Assembly: GCA_965238125.1 (NCBI GenBank)
Contig: OZ250179.1
Coordinates: 4,712,001-4,776,000 of the forward strand
Direction of reading: 5' to 3'
Source of the DNA: UBA6623 sp965238125
GTDB taxonomy: Bacteria; Acidobacteriota; Terriglobia; Bryobacterales; UBA6623
DNA: 64,000 bases
Shown: one piece after another, positions 54,015-61,308 of the stretch
Layout of the letters: each line of letters opens with the position of its first letter
How positions within the stretch are numbered: the stretch's first letter is position 1
Made by a program: the position numbers and the translations under genes
The notes under the pieces: generated by a model
Told to the model about the DNA's origin: nothing
Databases searched by the model: none
The model's input: the letters and a program-made list of their open reading frames with translations, nothing else

Positions 54015-55475
54015 ATGAAATCACTCAATCGCCGTCAATTCGTTCTCGGGAGCGGAGCCGCAGCGGCCGGGGCCGGCGTGGGCGCCGGCGAGAAGGCAAA
54101 GGGCGCGGGTCGAAAGCGAGTTCGCAACATCCTATTGCTGATTTCCGACGACCACAGTCCCTTGGCCGGATGCTACGCCAACCCGGTCGTCAAGACGCCC
54201 CATATGGACCGCCTGGCCGCCCAAGGAACGCGTTTCGAAAACGCTTTTTGCACAACGCCTTCGTGCAGCGCCAGCCGCTCGGTGATCCTGACCGGACAAT
54301 ACAACCACGCCAACGGGCAATTCGGTCACGCCCATTTGCCGGCGAATTTCCACACGCATTCCGAGACGCGGTCGATTCCGCGCGTGCTCAAGCAAGCGGG
54401 ATTCGCGACGGGAGTGATCGGGAAATTGCATGTGAATCCACCGGAAGTCTACCCCTGGGATTTTGAAGTTCCCCAGTCGGCGAACGCCGGTTCGCGGGAT
54501 GTCTGGGGTTTGGCGCAAGACACCCGGCGTTTCTTCGCGGAACACGGAGAGGAGCCGTTTTATCTGCATGTGGGGTTCACCGACCCTCACCGGGCGAGCG
54601 GGCCGGGGCTGTTCGCCAACGATCGCGAGTACCCGCATGTGGTAACGCGCCGCTACGAGCCCGGGGACGTCCTGGTGCCGGATTTTCTCCCCGACACGCC
54701 CGAAGTGCGGGTGGAGTTGGCGGAGTACTATCAGTCGATCGATCGGTTGGACCAGGGCATCGGCTTCGTGCTCGACGCACTTGATGAATCGGGCCGTGCC
54801 GAGGAGACGCTGGTGATCTATATGAGCGATCACGGCATGCCTTTCCCGGGCGCGAAAGGGTCGCCGTATGACTCAGGCCTGCGGGTCCCGCTGATTGTGC
54901 GTTCACCGGAACAGGCACGCCGGGGCGTGGTAAGCAACGCCATGGTCAACTGGACCGACATCTTGCCGACGGTCGTGGATTGGGCGGGTGTGGAGCAGGG
55001 GGACGATAAGGCGACCGGGCGGTCGCTGATGCCGATCCTCGAACAGACCGACCCGGCGGATCGCGATTCCGTTTTCTTCTCGCACACGTTTCACGAGATC
55101 GTAAACTACTATCCGTTTCGCGGCGTTCGGACCCGGAAATACAAGTACACGAAAGCACTGTTCCCGGAGCTGACCATGCCCCTGCCGAGCGACTTGTGGG
55201 ATTCCCCGACCTGGCAGGGGACGCAATGGCGGCGTCTTCGGAACATGGGGCGACGCTCGACCGAGGCGGTGGTCCATCATGCGGCGGAGGAGCTATACGA
55301 CATCGAAGCAGATCCAATGGAAAGCACGAACCTGGCCGAGCAATCCGCGTATGCCGGCACGCTGGCGCGCCTGAGAGGTCAGGTGGATCAGTTTCGCCGC
55401 GAGACGGGCGACCCCTGGCTGGGTTATTTCGAGCGCATCGGGAGGCCTCCGGAAGAACCCCGAACAGATCGATGA
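54015..55475 (+). CDS. Tat-exported type I sulfatase
   Basis: Hydrolyses sulfate esters in the periplasm. A twin-arginine signal (NRRQFVLGSGAAAAGAGVGA) is followed by the metal site NILLLISDDHSPLAGCY and the sulfatase signature TTPSCSASRSVILTGQYNH, where the Cys of CSASR is converted to formylglycine. Further metal residues are in ETLVIYMSDHGMPFPGAKG. 486 residues from ATG 54015, which has GGAG upstream; an in-frame GTG at 53979 is less likely. The FGE needed for activation is encoded at 24976. Substrate unknown; heparan-sulfatase/arylsulfatase-like by overall pattern. Confidence 0.93.
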   Translation: MKSLNRRQFVLGSGAAAAGAGVGAGEKAKGAGRKRVRNILLLISDDHSPLAGCYANPVVKTPHMDRLAAQGTRFENAFCTTPSCSASRSVILTGQYNHANGQFGHAHLPANFHTHSETRSIPRVLKQAGFATGVIGKLHVNPPEVYPWDFEVPQSANAGSRDVWGLAQDTRRFFAEHGEEPFYLHVGFTDPHRASGPGLFANDREYPHVVTRRYEPGDVLVPDFLPDTPEVRVELAEYYQSIDRLDQGIGFVLDALDESGRAEETLVIYMSDHGMPFPGAKGSPYDSGLRVPLIVRSPEQARRGVVSNAMVNWTDILPTVVDWAGVEQGDDKATGRSLMPILEQTDPADRDSVFFSHTFHEIVNYYPFRGVRTRKYKYTKALFPELTMPLPSDLWDSPTWQGTQWRRLRNMGRRSTEAVVHHAAEELYDIEADPMESTNLAEQSAYAGTLARLRGQVDQFRRETGDPWLGYFERIGRPPEEPRTDR

Positions 55476-55662
55476 ATACGGTCGGCGCTGGGAAATCGTA
55501 GGAGATTTCTCCAACGGATGGGATTAGCCTCGTCTGGTACGATAATCTTTACGTGCGCAGCCTTGTTGCGACGCGTAGACAAGTCACTCGATCTACAAGG
55601 AAAGGGGCCCCCGGCCGACCGGAATCGGCAACCTTTCTCCCGAAAAAAGGTACCGAGGCATC

Positions 55663-56442
55663 GTGAAACTGAAGAAGCCGAAGCACGAGGTACGCCGTCC
55701 TCCAGCGGGAGCCAATCACGCCGATTCAAAGAAGCGGAAGCCTTCCCGTGTGGAGACGTTGCTGGGGGAGGAACCGCCAGAGAAACCGCCAATGGAGGTG
55801 GAAGCGGCCGAAGAGCTTCCCGAGGCGCCGGAGTGGACGGATGAGGTCTTACCGAGCCCGCCCGAAGAGGAATTGAGCCGGACAGACAACGGCGACGAGT
55901 TGCCGCTCGGGGACGAACCGCCGGATTCCGAAGTGCCGGCCCCGGGACCGCAAGTCGTCCCAGACAAGGTTCCCGACGAGGTAGCGCGGCTGCGGGCCGA
56001 AGTGGAAAGCCTGGGGAATGAAAAACATGGACTGGTGGATCGGCTGCAACGGGCCCAGGCTGAGTTCGAGAACATCCGCAAACGGCTGACCCGGGAGAAG
56101 TCCGACGCGCGGCAATACGCCGCCGTGGAAACGATCGAATCGTTGTTGCCGATCGTTGACGATTTCGAACGTGCTTTAAAGACGCCCGGGATCGACCCTC
56201 AGGTGCAGCAGGGCTTGGAAATGATCGGCAGGCGGATTTTCGATGTCTTCGAGCGCGCGGGGCTGAAACAGATCGACCTGGGTGACGGTAAATTCAACCC
56301 CCACCTACACCATGCCGTTGACAAGGCCCCCGCGGAAAACGACGAACAGGATCAAACCATCTTGGAAGTCTATCAAAAGGGTTATTTGTTCAAGGACCGT
56401 CTGTTGCGCGCGGCCCTCGTTAAGGTGGCGGTGAAGGACTGA
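55663..56442 (+). CDS. grpE: Nucleotide exchange factor GrpE
   Basis: Accelerates ADP release from DnaK. The family region is the C-terminal half: a long coiled coil (VARLRAEVESLGNEKHGLVD, RAQAEFENIRKRLTREKSDA), ETIESLLPIVDDFERALKTP, and the beta domain ending NPHLHHAVDKAPAENDEQDQ..VYQKGYLFKDRLLRAALVKV. The first ~110 residues are an acidic Pro/Glu-rich extension, longer than in E. coli. GTG 55663 begins MKLKKPKHEV. dnaJ follows after a 330-bp gap filled mostly by a repeat; dnaK itself is not in the window. Confidence 0.93.
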   Translation: MKLKKPKHEVRRPPAGANHADSKKRKPSRVETLLGEEPPEKPPMEVEAAEELPEAPEWTDEVLPSPPEEELSRTDNGDELPLGDEPPDSEVPAPGPQVVPDKVPDEVARLRAEVESLGNEKHGLVDRLQRAQAEFENIRKRLTREKSDARQYAAVETIESLLPIVDDFERALKTPGIDPQVQQGLEMIGRRIFDVFERAGLKQIDLGDGKFNPHLHHAVDKAPAENDEQDQTILEVYQKGYLFKDRLLRAALVKVAVKD

Positions 56443-56682
56443 GGGGTTGTGGGGAAATCGGGAAGTCCGCTTCTATGAATCCGCAGCTTCATCATACCGC
56501 CATGATAATGAGTAGCGGCAATCCGACGAGTCAGGCGAGGGAATTCCCGCCGCCCCTCCAGGGCTTGTCCGCGTGGGGCTTCTACCCGGTGTTCCGCCGT
56601 CGGCTCCACCCCGGGCTGTATTCCCACCGCCGCTTCGCGGCTCGAGCCGTTCTCGATTTCCCCCCCATTTCTTCACAGCCCC
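56443..56682. repeat. Structured repeat element (copy C, 240 bp) between grpE and dnaJ
   Basis: Starts at the base after the grpE TGA with GGGGTTGTGGGGAAATCGGG and ends at 56682 with the inverse of GGGGCTGTGAAGAAATGGGG. Inside, in order: TTCTATGAATCCGCAGCTTCAT plus ATACCGCCATGATAATG, then TACCCGGTGTTCCGCCGTCG..CCACCCCGGG, then CCGCCGCTTCGCGGC. It is the most complete member of the family and lies within what should be a heat-shock operon. Confidence 0.8.
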
Positions 56683-56771
56683 TGAACGTCGGGTCTGCTC
56701 GGCGCGCTGTTCGGGCGGACCTTGGCCTCCCCCGGCTCTGAAGGCCTCTGATCGGGGTTTCCTTCGCACGA

Positions 56772-57905
56772 TTGGATAAGTTGGCATCAGCGGTGGAAAA
56801 GCAAGACTACTACGAACAGCTCGGCATCCCACGCAACGCGGGGGATCAAGAGATTAAGAGCGCCTACCGCAAGCTGGCGATGAAGTATCACCCGGACCGC
56901 AACCCGGGGGATACCCAAGCCGAGGACAAGTTCAAGGGGGCGGCGGAGGCCTACAGCGTCCTGAGTGATCCGGACAAGAGAGGCCGCTATGATCGCTTCG
57001 GGCACCAAGGGCTTGGCGGCGCGGGAGCGGGCGGCTTCAATGCGGCCGATTTCAGCGATTTTTCCGACATTTTCGGCGACTTTTTCGGCTTCGGAGACCT
57101 TTTCAGAGGGGGACGACGGGGTCGTCCTCGGCGTGGCGCGGATTTGCAGTACGAGCTTGAGATTGATTTCGAAGACGCCGTCTTCGGGATGAATACCGAG
57201 ATCCGTTTCCCGCGCACGGAAAGTTGCGGGGAATGCGAGGGCAGTGGGGCGGAAAGAGGCAGCGGCCCGACGGTTTGCGGCCAATGCGCGGGACGCGGCC
57301 AGGTCCAGTTCCAGCAAGGTTTCTTTTCGATCAGCCGTCCTTGCTCGGCTTGCCGCGGAGCGGGGCGAATCATCGAAAATCCCTGTCCGCACTGCCGCGG
57401 AGAGGGCTCGCTGCGGAAGCAGCGCAAGCTGAAAGTGAATGTTCCGCCCGGGGTAGACACGGGAGTGCGGTTGAGGCTCGACGGCGAGGGCGAGGCGGAC
57501 CCGAGGGGCGGGCCGTCGGGCGATCTGTACGTGGTGTTGCATGTTCGCGAGCATGCGGTATTTGAACGCTCGGAGAACGATCTGCATTGCCGGGTGCCGA
57601 TCAACGCCGCGCAAGCGGCGCTGGGAACCGAGATCACCGTTCCGACGCTCGAAGGGGATACCGGGCTGAAGATTCCGGCCGGCGTGCAGACCGGCGCCAA
57701 ATTTCGACTTCGCCATCAAGGTGTGGCGGATGTGCGCAACGGGCGGCGTGGCGACCTGGTGGTCCATGTGAAGGTCGTCACTTCCGAGAAATTGACGAAG
57801 AGCCAACGCAAGCTTTTCGAGCAATTGCTGGGAGAACTGCCCGCCGACAACGCGCCGATGGAAAAGGGCGTGTTCGAGAAAGTTAAAGATTTCTTCGCGG
57901 GGTAA
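56772..57905 (+). CDS. dnaJ: Chaperone protein DnaJ
   Basis: Type I Hsp40 that delivers substrates to DnaK. J domain with YRKLAMKYHPDRNPGD (HPD motif), Gly/Phe linker (FGDFFGFGDLFRGGRRGR), and four CxxCxGxG-type zinc repeats: CGECEGSG, CGQCAGRG, CSACRGAG, CPHCRGEG, then the two C-terminal substrate domains. 377 residues from TTG 56772; GTG 56793 (MEKQDYYEQLG) would give the more usual N-terminus and is equally possible. Follows grpE and repeat copy C. Confidence 0.95.
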   Translation: MDKLASAVEKQDYYEQLGIPRNAGDQEIKSAYRKLAMKYHPDRNPGDTQAEDKFKGAAEAYSVLSDPDKRGRYDRFGHQGLGGAGAGGFNAADFSDFSDIFGDFFGFGDLFRGGRRGRPRRGADLQYELEIDFEDAVFGMNTEIRFPRTESCGECEGSGAERGSGPTVCGQCAGRGQVQFQQGFFSISRPCSACRGAGRIIENPCPHCRGEGSLRKQRKLKVNVPPGVDTGVRLRLDGEGEADPRGGPSGDLYVVLHVREHAVFERSENDLHCRVPINAAQAALGTEITVPTLEGDTGLKIPAGVQTGAKFRLRHQGVADVRNGRRGDLVVHVKVVTSEKLTKSQRKLFEQLLGELPADNAPMEKGVFEKVKDFFAG

Positions 57906-57939
57906 GATCGGGACCCCGTCATCGAGTCAGACTCCGGCA

Positions 57940-58037
57940 AGGGAGACATATCGCCAAGAATGGCGATACGGCACGCCTGAAGACGTGCGCCACGTCGCTC
58001 GACACGCGGGGGTCGGAGCGGTTACGCTCGACAACGC
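57940..58037. repeat. Short hairpins behind dnaJ
   Basis: TATCGCCA-AGAA-TGGCGATA (about 57949-57968) is a perfect 8-bp stem. It is followed by GCACGCCTGAAGACGTGCGC (57971-57990), related in design to the GGCAGGCCTGGAGACCTGCC units elsewhere. A plausible transcript end for dnaJ, though no T-run follows. Confidence 0.55.
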
Positions 58038-59525
58038 ATGAATCCCTCGTCATCCTCTTCCCTCGGCGACATGTCGCCCGAGGAATTTCGCCGTTTCGGC
58101 TACCAAATCGTTGATTGGATCGCGGACTACCGCGAGCACCCGGAGCGCTACTCGATCTCGCCCAATGTTGCGCCCGGGGCCTTGGTGGACTCGTTGCCGG
58201 CTCGGGGCCCCGAGGCTGGCGAGCCGATGGAACGCATTCTCGCAGACTTCGAGAAAAGCATCCTGCCTCATGTGACCCACTGGAATCATCCCGGTTTCAT
58301 GGGCTATTTCGCGACGAGCGGCAGCGGTCCGGGGGTGCTGGGAGATCTGCTGGCCTCGGCTTTGAACCCGATCGGGTTGTTGTGGAAGACCTGCCCCGCG
58401 CTGGTGGAACTCGAGCAGGTCACGCTGCGCTGGCTGGCACTGTGGCTGGGGCTGCCGACGGATTGGTTCGCCATGACGCTGGGCGGCGCCTCAACCGCGA
58501 CGATTCACGCCGTCATCGCCGCTCGCGAGGCGGCCTTTGCGGCGGACCGCGAGGCGGGGCATGCGCCCGACCCGGCGAAGTTGACGCTCTATGCCTCCGA
58601 ACAAGCGCATTCGTCGGTCGAAAAGGCCGTCTTGGCGCTTGGGTTGCCGCGCCGGAATTTTCGCAAGATCGAAACAGACGAGGAATTTCGGCTGCGGCCC
58701 GAAGCGCTGGCGGCGGCGATTGACCAAGATCGGGCGGCGGGGATGCGGCCCTTTTGTGTGACGGCGACCGTCGGTACGACGTCGACGTCAAGCGTCGATC
58801 CGGTTCCGGCCATTGCCGCGATTTGCGGAGACCGCGGCCTGTGGCTGCACGTCGATGCCGCGTATGCCGGTTCGGCGGCCATCCTCGAAGAGAAGCGGCA
58901 CATCCTCGATGGTTGCGAGCGTGCCGACTCGTTTGTGGTCAATCCGCACAAGTGGCTCTTCGTCCCCATGGACCTGACCGCGTTCTATTGCAGCCGTCCC
59001 GAGATTTTGCGTCGCGCGCTGTCTTTGGTTCCCGACTACTTGCGAGCCGAGGAAGATCCCAAGGCGGTCAATTTCATGGAGTACGCCCTGCCGCTCGGCC
59101 GACGGTTTCGCGCGCTCAAGCTGTGGTTCGTGATGCGCTATTTCGGGCGGGAGGGGTTGGCGGCGAACCTGCGGGAACATATCCGCTTGGCCGGGAAACT
59201 CGCGCGGTCGATCGATGAGCACGACGATTTTGAGCGGGCCGCGCCCGTTCCCTTTTCGCTGGTGTGTTTTCGTTTTCGACCGCCGGGGAAAACGGACGAG
59301 GAATTGGACAGACTGAATCAGGAGCTGCTCGACGCCATCAACGCGGGCGGTGAATTCTTTCTTTCGAGCACGCGGTTGAAGGGGCGGTTGGTTCCGCGGG
59401 CGGCCATCGGGAATTTACAGACCGGCGAAGCCGAGGTGGATCGACTTTGGGCGACGCTGGCGGAAAAGGCCGCAGAGATAGTCCGCGACGCAACAATTCA
59501 TAACGCCGTTACAGAGATGGGATGA
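58038..59525 (+). CDS. Group II PLP-dependent decarboxylase (aromatic-L-amino-acid decarboxylase type)
   Basis: Decarboxylates an aromatic or related amino acid to the amine. Family features: N-terminal SPEEFRRFGYQIVDWIADY, HWNHPGFMGYFATSGSGPGV, GGASTATIHAVIAAREAA, HSSVEKAVLALGL, ATVGTTSTSSVDPV, LHVDAAYAGSA (PLP Asp/Ala) and the lysine in FVVNPHKWLFVPMD. 495 residues, normal length. ATG 58038. Tryptophan, tyrosine/DOPA or phenylalanine cannot be separated by eye. The IS110 leader begins within a few bases of its stop. Confidence 0.92.
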   Translation: MNPSSSSSLGDMSPEEFRRFGYQIVDWIADYREHPERYSISPNVAPGALVDSLPARGPEAGEPMERILADFEKSILPHVTHWNHPGFMGYFATSGSGPGVLGDLLASALNPIGLLWKTCPALVELEQVTLRWLALWLGLPTDWFAMTLGGASTATIHAVIAAREAAFAADREAGHAPDPAKLTLYASEQAHSSVEKAVLALGLPRRNFRKIETDEEFRLRPEALAAAIDQDRAAGMRPFCVTATVGTTSTSSVDPVPAIAAICGDRGLWLHVDAAYAGSAAILEEKRHILDGCERADSFVVNPHKWLFVPMDLTAFYCSRPEILRRALSLVPDYLRAEEDPKAVNFMEYALPLGRRFRALKLWFVMRYFGREGLAANLREHIRLAGKLARSIDEHDDFERAAPVPFSLVCFRFRPPGKTDEELDRLNQELLDAINAGGEFFLSSTRLKGRLVPRAAIGNLQTGEAEVDRLWATLAEKAAEIVRDATIHNAVTEMG

Positions 59526-59527
59526 GA

Positions 59528-59625
59528 GGCTGGTCGCTTGGAGCCGGGAAGCGGTAGGCTACCGGCAGCAGCGCACTTCTCCACAAGGGAGGTGCAATGG
59601 ATTTTTGAAAAGGAGGCGACCAGCC
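59528..59625 (+). ncRNA. Candidate bridge RNA or structured leader of the IS110
   Basis: The 98 bases before the transposase ATG are closed by a perfect 10-bp stem, GGCTGGTCGC (59528-59537) with GCGACCAGCC (59616-59625). Inside are GCCGG/CCGGC (59543-59547 and 59562-59566) and GCAC..CTCC/GGAG..GTGC (59573-59595). IS110 elements are known to express a non-coding bridge RNA from a non-coding end with two binding loops. The right arm overlaps the AGGAGG ribosome site, so a translation-controlling hairpin is the alternative. Confidence 0.4.
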
Positions 59626-60822
59626 ATGAAGAAGAATAGCAAACAACAGACCGACAAGAACCAAACCGACAAACACCAAACCAAGAAAGCCGACAGCTCA
59701 CAAGCGAAGACCCGCCAACTCACCCAGCTCGAACAACAGTTGGCGCAACAACGCATCCAGATGCAAAAAGACAACGAAATTTGCGCCGTCGCCGGCGTCG
59801 ACATCGGCGACAAACGTTGCTTCGTACGGCTCACCGACCTCGCCGGCGAAAGCCTCGAGGAATGCCAAGTCCCCACCCGCCCGGAGGCCTTGGATCGCTG
59901 GTTCCGCCGTTGGCCGCGGCTGCGCATTGTGATCGAAACCGGCAGCCACAGCAACTGGATTCGCCGCCGCCTGGCCGCCCTCGCCCACGACGTGCTCGTC
60001 GCCGACGCGCGGCAATTGCGTTTAATCAGCCAATCCGACTCGAAAAACGACCGCAACGACGCCTATTGGTTGGCCGAGCTGGGACGCACCAACCCGGCCC
60101 TGTTGAATCCCGTCGCGCCGCGCAAGCTCGAGACCGAACAACAACGCACGTTGTTGCGGGCGCGCGAGGCCGTGCTCGAGTGCCGCACGAAATTGAAAGG
60201 GAGTTTGCGCGGCATGGCGAAGTCGCACGGCATCCGCTTGGGCCGATGCGCCCAGAACCAATGGGTCGAGCGCGTCCGGGAGGCCTGCCCCGAGGTGTTG
60301 CACGCGGCGTTGTTGGGGGTGGCGACACAAATCGAAAGCCTCGGCGCGACGATCCGCGAATATGACAAACAAATCGTCGCGTTGGGCAAGCAATACGCAG
60401 CGGTCGAGCGGCTACGAACGATCGGAGGGGTGGGGCCGCTGACGGCGTTGACGTTCGTGTTGGCGCTCGACAACGACCCGGGCCGCGTGAAGCGTTCGCG
60501 GCAGGTCGGCGCGCTGGTGGGGCTGCGTCCCAAGCAACGCCAATCGGGCGAGCGGTCACTGCGGCTGGGCGTGACGAAATCGGGAGATCCGCTGCTGCGG
60601 CGGACGTTGATTCAGTGCGCGCACTGGGTGCTGGGGCCGTTCGGGACCGACTCCACGCTCAGGCGCTGGGGTTTGGGTTTGGCGGCGCGCGGCGGAGGAC
60701 ATGCGAAGAAGCGGGCGGTGGTGGCGGTGGCGCGCAAGTTGGCGGTGCTGATGCATGTGTTGTGGGTGAAACAAGAAAACTACGATCCGCTGCACGGGCT
60801 GACGGAAACGGTTTCCCCATAA
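59626..60822 (+). CDS. IS110-family DEDD transposase/recombinase
   Basis: RNA-guided type of recombinase. The RuvC-like N-terminal domain shows the acidic residues in AVAGVDIGDK, RIVIETGSHSN, VLVADARQLR and KNDRNDAYWLAEL; the C-terminal Transposase_20 part has RLRTIGGVGPLTALTFVLAL and LVGLRPKQRQSGERSLRLGV with the candidate catalytic Ser. 398 residues, including a Gln/Lys-rich N-terminal leader (KKNSKQQTDKNQTDK) not usual in the family. ATG 59626 has AGGAGG nine bases upstream. Frame intact, so activity is plausible. Confidence 0.93.
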   Translation: MKKNSKQQTDKNQTDKHQTKKADSSQAKTRQLTQLEQQLAQQRIQMQKDNEICAVAGVDIGDKRCFVRLTDLAGESLEECQVPTRPEALDRWFRRWPRLRIVIETGSHSNWIRRRLAALAHDVLVADARQLRLISQSDSKNDRNDAYWLAELGRTNPALLNPVAPRKLETEQQRTLLRAREAVLECRTKLKGSLRGMAKSHGIRLGRCAQNQWVERVREACPEVLHAALLGVATQIESLGATIREYDKQIVALGKQYAAVERLRTIGGVGPLTALTFVLALDNDPGRVKRSRQVGALVGLRPKQRQSGERSLRLGVTKSGDPLLRRTLIQCAHWVLGPFGTDSTLRRWGLGLAARGGGHAKKRAVVAVARKLAVLMHVLWVKQENYDPLHGLTETVSP

Positions 60823-61308
60823 GGCAGGGACGATGAGGCGCAGTCGGCGGCAACGGTTTCGGATGAAGCAACGTGATGAGGACATCCGCGAGCCCCCTAA
60901 CGGGGACTCGGCGGCAAGAAGATTCCTGTTGAAAGGAAGGGAGTAGGGGATTGGGCGGACGAAGCGAGGCCGCGGCGGAGAATCGAGATCGTGTCACGGT
61001 GACTGCGGGCTCTGGGCAGGCAGGCCGATTCTTTCGAGGATGGGTCGAAGCCGCAACAGAGAGAGCAGCGCCGAAAGACCGGACCCCAACCAGCAGAGGT
61101 CAACAACGAGACCGATAACACTGCGAATGGAAGCCCGGTCCTCAACGCGCCGCAAGGCATGAGGACCCGGGCCGGATCCGACAAACCGACCAACGCCTCC
61201 CAACGACCGCCCTTGACAAGCGACCCACCTCTCATGGAAGCCCGGAGCGCAAGCGACGGGTCCGACCGACCAACGCAAGCCCAACTTGGGAAAAGCGAAC
61301 CCCGCCGG
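60823..61308. other. Non-coding region behind the IS110 transposase
   Basis: No gene recognised in ~490 bases. It should include the right end of the IS110, whose position is unknown, and it carries a GCCCGGAGCGCAAGCGACGG unit near 61241-61261 also found near 21351. A CCCC-TAAC-GGGG mini-hairpin lies at about 60893-60904. If the element belongs to the IS1111 subgroup, its guide RNA would be encoded here instead of upstream. Confidence 0.45.

Larger units (their letters stand above)
59528..60822 (+). mobile_element. IS110-family element (outer limits not determined)
   Basis: Recognised from its DEDD transposase and the folded leader before it. IS110 elements lack conventional terminal inverted repeats and target duplications, so the ends cannot be set from one copy; the right end is somewhere after 60822 and before the PSD1 gene (61309). 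Only one copy is present in the window. Confidence 0.75.

Noticed and set aside
55476..55662. A CIRCE (HrcA) operator before grpE
   Set aside because: No TTAGCACTC-N9-GAGTGCTAA or near match is present in this stretch.
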